Shown here piece by piece: positions 33,715 to 43,831 of a stretch of DNA of 64,000 nt (its first letter is position 1; every line of letters starts with the position of its first letter). Source of the DNA: Adiantum capillus-veneris (lineage: Eukaryota > Streptophyta > Polypodiopsida > Polypodiales > Pteridaceae); contig CM043965.1 of NCBI GenBank assembly GCA_014529385.2, positions 16,554,912 through 16,618,911 of the forward strand, given 5' to 3'. Below the pieces are notes generated by a model that searched no databases, was not told where the DNA came from, and worked only from the letters and a program-made list of their open reading frames with translations. The translations under genes were made by a program, and so were the position numbers.

Positions 33715-34644
33715 ACTCGCAATTGATGAAAAAAACCTCGGGGGTGTGAGGGTGAATTATTTCTGCAATATTTACAAGGTCTCATGCCGCGGTGGTAGAG
33801 AGGTAGGGGGAAGAGATGGTGCAACTTACTTGGTGCGTTCTCTAGGGCGACTCAATGACTGCAAATGTTCATTGCCAAGAGCGTGCATACATGTGTGCAT
33901 CGACCATTGGAGTCGAGAGATGGGTGTGAGTCCCTTCGCATGGTGAAATTTCCAAGGAAAACCCAACACACAAGACCCTAAACCCTCTCCCCGTGATGGT
34001 GATGGTGTCAATCCCTCCCACTACACTCTACCCAATGCTTGGTTCCACATAAGTTGCCCCCCCCCGATAGTGACCTCTCAGTGCCAATTCATAGGTGTTG
34101 GCTGCTTGGATTATGGTAATCCCAGTGTGGTTAGGGTAATCTTAATCGGGGAGACAAAGCAAGTGGTGGGCCCGGAGTGGTTGACCCTTGCTTTGTTTTG
34201 GGGATGGTTATTAAAAGATGGGAATCTCTAGGTGGGCCTTTGTTACCCTCACCTAGAGAGAGGATATTTACAAAAGGGAAATTTACAATGGCTTGGGTGA
34301 AAACTAAAGATAATGGTAAAATAACCTAAAATTACTGAGATGGCATCGAGGTTGCGTGTTGCCGGCGAATGGCGAGCTGCCGGTGCGTTGGTGTCGAGCG
34401 TACTTCTTTTCCGAGTCGGCCGGGGCATGCCTTCGGCGCATTTTCTGTTTTTTGTCGTTGGCGGCGTGTGCTTTGGATCCTTCTTCTTCCGTTTGTCGAT
34501 GTCGTAGGCGTTTATGCATGTGTGTATGTATGTATGTGTGGGAGCATGTGTGTGTGTATTTTCTTTTGTGGGTGAGTGCGTATATGTATATGTATGTGCG
34601 CATACGTGCGTGGGAACACGAGAAAGGGGGGGTGGAGTTATATA

Positions 34645-34681
<37 letters not shown>

Positions 34682-34731
34682 ATATTTTTTCTCTTTTTTT
34701 TCCTGTGGCGGATGGCGGACTGTTTGCGCAT

Positions 34732-34775
34732 GGCGGAAGGAGAGGGGGGAGGAGTGTGGTGGGGTGTGTGTGTGT

Positions 34776-34813
<38 letters not shown>

Positions 34814-35110
34814 CAACTGCTGCCGCAAGGCGAGTGTGTGTGGGTGTGTGGTATGCTGCGGACTGCGCGTGAGAGAGTGTGTGTGAGTGAGTGGCATGCT
34901 GCGGACTGCGCATGGGAGAGAGAGGAGAGGTGGGGGGAAGGTGTGGTGGGGTGTGTGTGTGTGTGTGTGGGTGAGTGTGTGTGTGTGTGTGCTGCTGCCG
35001 CAAGGCGAGAGAGAGAGAGATTTGCGCTGGCGGCATCCGGATGAGAAAGAGAGAGAGAGTTGGCGTGCTGCCGCAAGGCGTGAGAGGGAGAGGGGGAGGG
35101 TGAGGGGTGA
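34732..35110. repeat. TG/GA-rich minisatellite-like region
   Basis: The phrase GCTGCCGCAAGGCG occurs near 34820, 34994 and 35069, and ATGCTGCGGACTGCGC near 34853 and 34897, separated by GTGTGT or GAGAGA stretches. Open frames here are repeat artefacts. Confidence 0.7.
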
Positions 35111-35239
35111 GGGGATAAGGGATAGAGAGAGTGTGTGAGGGAGAGTGAGGGAGAGAGGGGGTATGGCGGGGCATAGGTTTGTGTGGGTGAGAGGGAGAGG
35201 GGGAGGGTGGTGTGTCTTGCATGGGCTTAAGGACGAAGG

Positions 35240-35660
35240 ACAACTAAGTCAATGGGGGGGGAATATATCCGCGGGCCGGGGGGGGAGAGAATGAGGCCGA
35301 AGGAGGGTGGGGAAGAGGGAGGGGGGGGTCGGGGGAGGGAATATTGGTGGGCCGAAGAGGGGGGGGGTAGGATAGGGTAGAGGGTAAAGGGTAATGGGAG
35401 AGGGGTGAGTGTAAGAGTGAGGGGGGGGGGGTGGTCTCACGCGGCTCACACCGAGGGAGCACGAGAGAGGGGTTGGGGGGTTTCTTCTTAATTTCTGCCT
35501 GGCCGGGGAGGGTAAATCGGGGGGGGGGGGGAAAGGAGTGGGAGGAGGGTATGTAAAGAAAATGTGGGGAAGAGAGTGCGAGAGTTTTATCTGATGCCCG
35601 TGGGGCGGGAAGGGAAAGATGAGTTACAGTGGGGGGGTACTGAGAGTGGGGGGGGTGAAA
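35240..35660 (+). repeat. G-run-rich purine block in the Tat LTR
   Basis: The plus strand is almost entirely G and A with many runs of 5-12 G; the transcribed element strand is correspondingly C/T-rich. It occupies the first ~450 bases of the LTR. Confidence 0.8.
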
Positions 35661-35706
35661 TGAGTTTTTTTTTTTTTTTCTTTGATTTTCCGAAAGCCGG
35701 CTATCA

Positions 35707-35749
35707 TTAGCCCTCTCTCTTTTGGCTAGAGGCATTCATGATTCTAGCC
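35707..35749 (-). promoter_or_regulatory. Tat polypurine tract and upstream hairpin
   Basis: Minus strand AAAAGAGAGAGGGCTAA then the LTR start. Immediately upstream GGCTAGA and TCTAGCC (35724-35749) form a perfect 7-bp stem whose loop contains the pol stop codon. Confidence 0.75.
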
Positions 35750-37562
35750 CTTCTTCAATTTCTTCAGTTGTGGAGTTAGAGGGTTCTCCCTCTTCTGGAA
35801 TGTCTAGCACGAATTCTGGGTCAAACCTAAGAAAATACCTCTTTAGTCTCCATCCATTGACTCTAGTCTTGTGAATTCTCCCATCTGCCTCCATCAGCTT
35901 ATAGCTGACATTGTCGTAGCGTTTCTTGATGATGAATGGTCCTTCCCATCTGGGCTGCAATTTCTTATCCTTCCTGGTATCAAATATGTTGTCGTATCGT
36001 AGCACTAACATGCCTTTTTCCAGTCCTTTCTCTTTAAGCCCTTGATTGAAAGTGAGTCGGCGTCTTTCTTCCTGTGCCGCATAGTGATTGATTGCTTCTT
36101 CCCTATCCAGTTGTAGTCTCTCTAGATCCAAGATGTGGTTTCTAAGGTTTACGATTAGACAGTGGGTTTGGCTGGCCAAGACTCGTAAGCTGGCTATTTG
36201 TACCTCAATGGGTAAAATTGCCTCCTTCCCATAAACTAGATGGAAAGGGGTGAAACCTAGTGATGTTTGGAACGTTGTTCTGTAAGCCCAAAGAGCTGCC
36301 ATAAGATGTTTATCCCAATCTCCTGTATGGTTGTTCACCTATTTGGTGATGATCTTGCAAATCATTCCATTTACTTTCTCTACTAGACCATTGCATTGTG
36401 GATAGTATGGTGTGGAATGCCGACGTGTGATGCCTAACTTCTTCATCAGTTCTCCTACCACATCACCTCTGAATCCTGGTCCTCTATCTGATATTATTTC
36501 AAGAGGAGTGCCAAAACGGCAAACGATATGCTCAAAAATGAACTTTTCCACCTCTTGGGCTGTTATGCGGGTGGTGGCCATTGCTTCTGCCCATCGCGTC
36601 ATGTAGTCTACCCCCACAATGATGTACAGTTTACCTGATTGGGCCCTTGGTAAGGGACCAATTGCATCTATTCTCCATTTCTCAAACGGACCATATGAAA
36701 TGATAGGGCTTTGTGGCTCGTAGGTTAGCGTGCGATCACTGGCCACTTGACAGGCCTTACATGTTTTACACCAATGGTGTACATCTCTGCTCAAACTAGG
36801 CCAAAAGTATCCTGCTTGTAGAATCTTCCTACTGGTGATATCTAGAGAAAAATGACCACCGCAGACGCCGTCATGGTAGCTTGAGATTACCTTGGTGATT
36901 TCACTGGAGGTTGGCACCCACCTGAGAATTTGATCTTTGCCCTTACAATACAAGTGGTCGTCTATAAGGCGGTACCTAGTAGCCTTCCTTACCAGCCATT
37001 GTTTTTGGCCTTTCGTGTGTCCTGTTGGACATTCCCTTGTATTCAGAAAGCTGATGATATCAGGCATAGCGTCACTGCCTTGAAAGAGGGGTAAATTTAA
37101 TTTGATTGCTCCTATGGAAGCATCTTGTATTCTTTCTTTAGCTAGTGCATCTGCCTCTTGATTTTCTGCTCTGGGAATGTGGAAGAGTCTTATCGCTTCA
37201 AACTTCTTCAGAAGGTCCTTAACTTGGGGAAGTTGACCAAGTAAAACCTGATTTTTGCACTCCCACGTGCCATTTATCTGCCTTATCAAAAGTAAAGCGT
37301 CGCCGAACACATTCAAGCGCTGAATTTTTTGTGAAATACATTGTTCCAACCCAAGGATTAGGGCTGCATATTCTGCCTCATTGTTAGAGTGGGAGTGTGA
37401 TAACTGCCCCATGGAGAATACTCTTTCCTGTTGTTCATTGAAAATGACCATGCCTGCTGCAGACTGATCCATTGTTCTCTTGTATGCTCCGTCAAAGAAA
37501 AGAGAGTGAGCTCTCTCTAGCTTAGGGCTCTCTTTATCTGGTGTTCCTTCCTTTGCTTCCAT
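35736..37562 (-). pseudogene. Tat second RNase H and integrase
   Basis: About 608 codons in one frame, broken only by one TAG near 36339. The plant-type RNase H has all acidic positions: HSLFFDGAYK, NNEAEYAALI, NVFGDALLLI and ENQEADALAK. Integrase follows with H2C2 (YHDGVCGGHFS ... CKTCKACQ), WRIDAIGPL, ISDRGPGFRGDVV and NGLVEKVNGM, so D, D and E are all present. The C-terminus (RWEGPFIIKKRYDNVSYKL) is the usual GPF/Y module; no chromodomain. It is the best-preserved enzyme in the window. The stop reads as CAG to TAG. Confidence 0.85.
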
Positions 37563-37583
37563 GTTGACCTTCAGCTTCCTCTC

Positions 37584-38027
37584 CTAGTGGCGATGAGTGA
37601 GAATTCCTGCCAGACTAGCCCTGGTGGAGTTTTCTACTTGCATGGTGTAATCAAACTCTTGTAGTCTAATTAACCACTTTGAGATCCTAGATGAGACATC
37701 CATGTGTCGCATTACATAAGGAAAAACCTCTTCCATTGTCAGGATTACAAATGGTCTAGGCAAGAGATAGGAGCGGAATTTCGTGGTAGCAAACATCAGT
37801 GCCAGAACCATGTGTTCTACTTCGGTGAATCCCTTCTCTGATGGGGTCATGACCCGACTAGAGAAGTAAATAGGGCGCATGAAAGAAGTTTTGGGATCCT
37901 TTTGCATTAGTACTGCTCCCAGAGTATCATTTCCCACACTAGGGTTCACATAGAATGGCTCGTCCCACTTGGGGGGTGAAATAGTGGGAAGCTTAGATAG
38001 GACTTGCTTTACCTCAGTGAACTGCTG
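37584..38027 (-). pseudogene. Tat first RNase H
   Basis: YVNPSVGNDTLGAVLMQKDP, PIYFSSRVMTPSEKGFTEVE and FRSYLLPRPFVILT match the RNase H attached to Ty3/gypsy RT. The usual Asp in the first motif is Asn (VNPS where VDAS is common), suggesting loss of activity, as often reported for the native RNase H in elements that gained a second one. Same frame as RT; in-frame stops at both ends. Confidence 0.75.
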
Positions 38028-39045
38028 TTAATTCTCTTCACTCCATGAGAAAACATCCCTTTGGGTGAGTTGTTGTAGGGGAAGGACCACTTGAGATAGC
38101 AGGTGAATGAACCTGCTTAAATATCTTACCTTCTGAAGGAAAGAAACCAACTGCTTGGCGGTGGTGGGGGATGATAAAGATACTAGAGCCTGAATTTTGC
38201 TAGGGTCAGCCTCGATTCCTTTTGCTGAAATTACATGACCAAGGAGAGTGACCTTGCTCTCACCAATGTGACACTTGTCCACGTTGAGTTGGCCACCCAG
38301 GGTTTGTAGCCTGGTTAAGCCATCATAGACTTTGCTTAGATGAAGGGCTCATGAGCTATAGATGCAAAAATCATCTATGAAAACCCGTATTGATGTTCCA
38401 AAGTAGGGTTGGAAAACAAAGGTCACATAGCATTGAAATGTGGCTGGGGCGTTGGTGAGGCCAAATGGCATCACTCTGTAGGCAAAACATCCCCAAGGTG
38501 TGATGAAGGTTGTCTTCTTCTAATCCTCCTCCGCAATGCTAATCTGGAAGTATCCTGAGTAGCCGTCGCATACTGTGTAGCGTTCGTGACCTGCCACTTC
38601 ATTGAGTATTTCATCCTGGAACTTATTGAGAGGTTTATAATCCACACAGACTCTCCATTTACCATTTTTCTTCGACAGGGTAGATGAAACCTGCTTGTAG
38701 CAAACTCCTTACTTCTTTAAGAAATGCCTCTTGTTGAATCACTCCAAGTCTTCTGAGCTTCTGTTCTACAGGTTTACTACCTTCCTTGAGCTTTATGTGG
38801 TGCTGCACTACTATAATTCCTGTGATCTTATCATAGCCATCAATGAACAAAGTAGTGAAGTTGCCTAACATAGAGACATACTCTTTTCTCTCTTCATTGG
38901 TTAACTCATTTGAGAGCATTTTTTGTAGCTTACTTGCATCCTCCAATGACTGCTTACCTGATGGTCCCTCTTCGTTTGCTGAGGTTGCTTCAAATTGTGT
39001 TAATCTGTTTGGGTCTTTAGAACAACTCCCATTACTTCGATGCAA
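38028..39045 (-). pseudogene. Tat reverse transcriptase (broken)
   Basis: Blocks in order: VVQHHIKLKEGSKPVEQKLR, FLKEVRSLLQAGFIYPVE, KNGKWRVCVDYKPLNK, YRVMPFGLTNAPATFQ, IRVFIDDFCIYSS (catalytic FIDD at 38370-38378) and VTLLGHVISAKGIEADP. About a dozen residues between FIYPVE and KKNGKW are missing at ~38677, and the frame changes there. Another shift lies near 39005. Stops after IYSS (TGA) and in the YFQIS region (TAG) are consistent with C-to-T change. Confidence 0.85.
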
Positions 39046-40160
39046 CTGTCACTCCCATCGGTGGTGGTTGTGTCTTCTCCTGAGGTAAACGAGGAGTCGC
39101 TGGTGGACTCGTCTTCTGAAGCCTCCAAGATCATATTGCGCTGCTTCCCAGTCCTCATGTCGTAGAATATGGACTTCCCTTTAGCATCCTTCATCTGGAT
39201 CATCCCGATGCTCTAGTCTTGTTTTGCTTCCATGGCCATAAGCCAAGGCCTTCCAAGAATGATGGGGTAGCCCTCCCCTTTGTGTGGCATGACAAAGATG
39301 TCTACCTCCACTTCCGTAATGAATGCTTTTACTTTGACCGCATTTACAATGCCTACACATTTTACTCTTACATTGTTTGCCATCTTTGCTCGGCAGGGTG
39401 CCGGCCTACTTACCTCTAGACCTAGATGGTGCATCATCTTTTCACTCATGACGCATATTTGCGCGCCACTATCTATGTAGACATTTGAAATCCGCTGCCC
39501 TTTGATGTGAGCATCCATGGTTGGCAAGATGTCGTCGAGATCCCTCCCAGAGATAGCCCCAGCTATCCGTGGTTTTGATTTCGTGGTACTTACCATTTTC
39601 GTCCATTGCCTCCTCATTCTGGGTGCAAGGTGGAGTAATTGGGGCCACGTTATCTTCGGGCCCTGCATTAACACATCCTGAACTAAGTCATAGGGTTGTG
39701 CCTCCTCACCTAGTGACAAGTCCACTATGTCTACCTTCCGCCGCGGTTTAGCTGCTTGTTTGCTAGACTCGGCTTTCCCTTTCATCTTCTCTTCCTTTTG
39801 AGATGCCTCCTTGTGCCTCGCACGTTTCACTCCCATAACATCCACTTTTTCTGCCTTCGCTTTTCCTTTGTGCTTCTCTCGAGCTGACTCTTCTACCTTT
39901 GCCTTCCCTTTAGCCTCTAATCTAATGACACTCACCGCTTTGTTCACCGCAGGTGGTGGGGGTAGTGGCGGAATGAGAGGTTGGGGTGGTGGTTGCTGTT
40001 GTATAGGTGGTCGCAGGATTTGGATTGCTGGGATTGGTCTTGGCTGTCTTGGTGGTGGTCTTACTCTTGGCGGAGAGATCTGATTCTGTCTCCCTCCTCT
40101 ATTAAAATCTGCCTTCTTGGGTGTGGGCAGTAGTACATTCCATGGCCGTCTTCTCCGCAA
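39000..40160 (-). pseudogene. Tat protease region of pol
   Basis: A proline-rich and then Lys/Glu-rich linker is followed by a retropepsin with the active site NVYIDSGAQICVMSEKM and the second strand GYPIILGRPWLMAMEAK. One in-frame TAG follows (at ~39213), then the linker KGKSIFYDMRTGKQR to the RT. Frame differs by one from gag and overlaps it, so pol was probably reached by frameshifting. Confidence 0.8.
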
Positions 40161-40915
40161 TTGTAACAGTGGTATTCTGGGTTCTACCTTCGTTGTCCTC
40201 TTCCTTGTTCTGGATTTCTGCCAGATGCCTACCCTTGCTGCACCAGATGCACAGATAAACTCTCTAGTTGGGTGGTGATGCGAGTCAGCAGGTCTTGGTG
40301 CTCCTCTGTTGTCTCCTGTGGTTGGACTCTATGGTTGGCTATTGCAGCCACTGGGGTTGGTCGGGCCGAGCTTGTTTCCTCTGACTCGTTTACTCTTGCT
40401 TGCATGCGCAGCTTCTTGTCTTTAAGGCGGGCTACTTTGACTGCCAACTCATATGTTGCAGGAAACCTTCCCTTCACCTTCTCTCTAAGCGACGACCATA
40501 GACCAGCAATGAAACGGTCCCTCTTCAGGAAATTAGGCGCTCCTTCGCCTTCCTCCAGTGTGGCAACCCATCTCTCCCATAGGTCCACAAACTTTGATTC
40601 ATAGGTGGCGTACTCCAGCAGGCCTGCCTGCTTTAATTCTGTCAATAGCTGCCATAGCTTCTCCGAGGTTGTGCCTCCACCAAACCTCTTTACAAAAGCA
40701 GCCCTTAACACATCCCATGCATTCTTGGTAGCCTGGGGCAATGCATTGTATCAGGACTTGGCCTCTACTTTCATCAATAGAGGAAAAATTCTAAGTCGTG
40801 AAGCGTCGTCATCTTTGTTGGAGACGACACAAGCAATGTCAAAATCATCCAAAAAGTCGGTGGTGAGATCTTCTCCCTTCTTTCCACTGAACGTGGGGAA
40901 AGAAAAACTTGCCAT
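40060..40915 (-). pseudogene. Tat gag with CCHC zinc knuckle
   Basis: Starts at ATG 40915 (MASFSFPTFSGKKGED). The core gag domain includes TKNAWDVLRAAFVKRFGG, LWERWVATLEEG and LKRDRFIAGLWSSLREKVKG, and the frame ends with the knuckle CYNCGEDGHGMYYC (about 40127-40168). Two in-frame stops, TGA near 40752 and TAG at 40229. Gag would package the RNA into particles and could also supply related elements. Confidence 0.8.
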
Positions 40916-41039
40916 GGTGGTAACTCAGGAAATTACAAACCCTTTTTTTTTTTTTACATCAACAACAACTGCTCATAGGAGTTTCTTACAGGGGCGAATG
41001 GATAGGCTAAAACATGATAAAAATAGAGACATTAAAGGA

Positions 41040-41647
41040 ATGATGGTAATCTAGTATGGGGAGAATGATGGGGTTCGGGGAATTGAGGATTTCTCCTAGT
41101 TCTGCTGCACCAAATAGGTAGACGATCTTCTGTTGGTAGAAGACTTTCCTATCCACATAGATGTTCACATGCATATGCTGTAGGAATCTGAACGAGAATG
41201 CCGTCGGCCCATTTTTCATTATGCACAAAGGGTGAAATACCTACTTACACTCTTATCGTGCCAGTGTTGATGAGTCGGCACATCCACAAGAGGTCATTAC
41301 CTTTCATGGGTTCTACCCTTCCTTCGTTGCTCAGCACGTACGGGGTGATGGCGACGCGTCTGACCACTCCCAGTCTCTTGGCTAACAGCAATTCTAGGTA
41401 GTTTCCGTAATCGGCGTGTTGCATGAATTCTACTCCATTCAGCTACAGCTCATCTCCAGCCCACTGGGTCTCTCCCATGGTAGAGAGCTTCTTCAGGATA
41501 AGTTGTACAGGGAGGGGAGGAAGGTCCTCCACTCGCTTCCCAAAACAGCGAGAGCAGTAGCCGAACCACTCCTCTCTAGGACATGTGAATCTTCTCACCA
41601 CTTCTTCTTCTGGATTGTCTAAGTAGATTGGTAGCACTCGCATGCGT
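41040..41647 (-). pseudogene. Tat upstream ORF (ORF1), truncated at its N-terminus
   Basis: A coding-like frame lies before gag on the same strand: LPIYLDNPEEEVVRRFTC, WFGYCSRCFGKRVEDLPPL, VEFMQHADYGNYLELLLAKR, VVRRVAITPYVLSNEGRVEP, then, after a shift near 41180, NIYVDRKVFYQQKIVYL. Two in-frame stops. Ogre/Tat elements are known to carry an ORF upstream of gag, of unknown function; this may be its counterpart. It ends abruptly at 41647 where the gag-only LTR begins. Confidence 0.5.
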
Positions 41648-43531
41648 TGATAGCCGTTTTTCGGCTTTCCATAATTGCCATAGTAAGCTACCTCACCCTA
41701 CCAAATTCACCCAAACACTATGGCTATCCCTGCCATTTCACTGTACATAGACGTGTGTGAGTTAGGGGGGTTTTTCCATATCTTCTTAAAATCCTCATCT
41801 AGCTAGTCACTGGGCTAGTTAAGTCAAAAAAAAAAAAAATAAAAAAAAAAATATATATATTATGGCCCATTTGTGTGTAAATATTGCATTGTATATATGG
41901 CCTAAATATAGGGATTTTTTATAATTATTTTGGTATATTTATTTAAATATTTCTACTTAGGTGTGTGTTTTATTAAACCTATGTACACCTTCTTTCATCC
42001 TCTTACACCATAAGTATATTTTTTGCCAATATGTACATACTCTAACCTTATATTTTTCCTTTATACAAATCACTCCCACATTTTCACCCTCACCCTTGTG
42101 AAAACAAAAAAATGATTTCTACTCATTGGTCACGTTTATCATATTATTTACTTGCATACCTTTTCCTCTTTCACCCAAAATAATTCAAAGAGGGACCATA
42201 TCATATGATTCCAATATCTTTCCATATCCATAACTCCTCCATATTTTTATTATTATTTTTACTCATTATTCTAACACCATGTGCTCATTGAGCTAAAGTC
42301 CATGAATAGTCCATACACTAGTCCCACCATGTATATATTTCTTTATTCACTAATAATCCTCCTCCATGCATGTGTCAAGGGAAACTTGTATGCTTTGTAT
42401 TATGATATGACAAAGGAGGGGCTCACTCTTGGATGCATTGTACAAATTCAACAAAGGAGGGGGCCACTGAAGACTTTTTGTGAAGAAAAAACAGGTCTTT
42501 TGGTGGGATTTTTAATATCCATCTCCACTCCTAATTGGGAGCGGTGGTCAAAAGAGAAAATGTAGCCCACGCTTTGAATAATCACCTCAAATTTTTTCAT
42601 GATTTTTGGAGCTACCAGCGGTGAGATATGATTTTTTGAGTGGACCCCAGTCTGCCCACTTTTCTCACAAGTAGCCCATAGTTTTCTCTCACCTCTTTCC
42701 ACACTTCTACACACACACACACACATTCCTCTCAATCCCTCACTCAAACCTGCACCTTCAATGGTTTCTCTCACCTTCTTCACCATTAACCTCCCCACTT
42801 ACTCCCATAGCTCTCATATGAGCTCTCCATGTACATACACCATCTCTATGCCTCTCTCTATTATCTCCAAAGTACAATTCCATCTTACTCTTTATATATA
42901 TACATAAATTCAGCATGTGTAACATGCTTAACCTCTGCAAATCAAAAGATCTCATCAACGGAATTACCATTTTCATCACGATGATCAACCTTGGCGGCGG
43001 TGGCGTAAAGAAGAGAAGACGAAGAAGAAGATCGATAGTCATTTTGAGAACCTACACAAGTAAGTCCAAACCTAAGAGGGTATTGTGGTGAGAGGTCTCC
43101 CACACCCTATGACAATGTGTGTGTGTTTTGGCAATGTTTAGAAATCACTAAGCATTGAGTGAGTTTTGTACAAGCTCTACGATAGCATCATAACAAACCA
43201 TCTCCATTTGCAAGTCACAAATAAGGTATTACGCAAGATCCTTTCCTCTCTCTCTTTCCTTTGCTCTAGCTCTCTCTGGTCCATTTCATGTGTGTCTTGG
43301 TGTGAGGTTGCTTGTGTGTGTTGTGTGGTGCATCTTCTTGGTTGTGCCAAAATCTCTCTTGCGTCCTAGTTCGCATACCATAACTAGGTGGTGCCCCTAT
43401 CTTGTTTGGGTTTGGCTGTGGGTTTGCTGTTTTGTTGTGCTTGTGGTTGCCCCAGCCCCAATTGAGCAGCACGGGAGCCTTGAGGGGTGTTTAGAGGTCG
43501 CCTCTCTTGTTGCTCGCCCCGGACCGCCTCA
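41648..43531 (+). repeat. gag-only element LTR 1, promoter region deleted
   Basis: Starts TGATAGCCG, ends GGACCGCCTCA. Compared with LTR 2 it lacks 784 bases (counterpart 47534-48317), including the TATA box. The break lies at about 43070. Contains the conserved box at 43384-43397. Confidence 0.85.
41652..41666 (+). other. hairpin at the LTR tip
   Basis: AGCCG, five T, CGGCT: a perfect inverted repeat three bases inside the LTR end. Also in the LTR at 63513 and, with one change, in LTR 2. Confidence 0.6.
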
Positions 43532-43535
43532 ATTA

Positions 43536-43549
43536 TGGTGCCCCCACGG
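43536..43549 (+). promoter_or_regulatory. putative primer-binding site
   Basis: TGGTGCCCCCACGG starts four bases after the LTR end. It begins with TGG, as expected for pairing with a tRNA 3' CCA. I cannot name the tRNA from the sequence alone. The same site follows LTR 2 at about 48781. Confidence 0.5.
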
Positions 43550-43831
43550 AGGAGCGATTGTGTGCTTAGTGTTGTTGTATTGCATGAATGCTTGAATTTC
43601 AGCATAATCAAGTAGATTTTATGAATCATGAAAACATGTATGACCGAGTTTAATTTCAAGGAAACAAAAATTGATCTAGAATATGGTTCGGATTATGCAT
43701 AACATAAGAAAGGAAAAAAACATTTTCACATAAAAGTCTAGAATTCATGTTGAAAGACCTTTCAAAACTTTGTGTAGTTAGTTGATGATTGTTTGGAACT
43801 AATATTTGTGTGGTTCTAGCATTGAGGGACT

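Larger units (their letters stand above)
33466..35706 (-). repeat. Tat 3' LTR, 2.24 kb
   Basis: Plus-strand left end TGACGGACGC, right end AGCCGGCTATCA, giving TGATAGCCGG at its minus-strand start. It contains a G/A-only-rich block (35240-35660), TG-rich repeats (34732-35110), an (AT)n tract (34651-34676), the (GA)n/(CA)n tract and the conserved box CTAGGTGGTGCCCC (33559-33572). Confidence 0.8.
33466..41647 (-). mobile_element. Tat-lineage Ty3/gypsy element, 5' LTR missing
   Basis: Minus-strand order: upstream ORF, gag with CCHC knuckle, protease, RT, RNase H, second RNase H, integrase, polypurine tract, 3' LTR. A second RNase H between the first one and integrase marks the Tat lineage. The 5' end is interrupted at 41647 by the gag-only element; the 5' LTR is not found in the window. 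It lies within gypsy-1 pol. Confidence 0.85.

Noticed and set aside
34304-35735. Several overlapping frames of 80-200 residues in the Tat LTR
   Set aside because: Low-complexity translations of GT, GA and G-run repeats on both strands within an LTR.
38471-38665. 64-residue frame inside Tat RT
   Set aside because: It is the RT read one base out of register; the correct frame gives the RT motifs.
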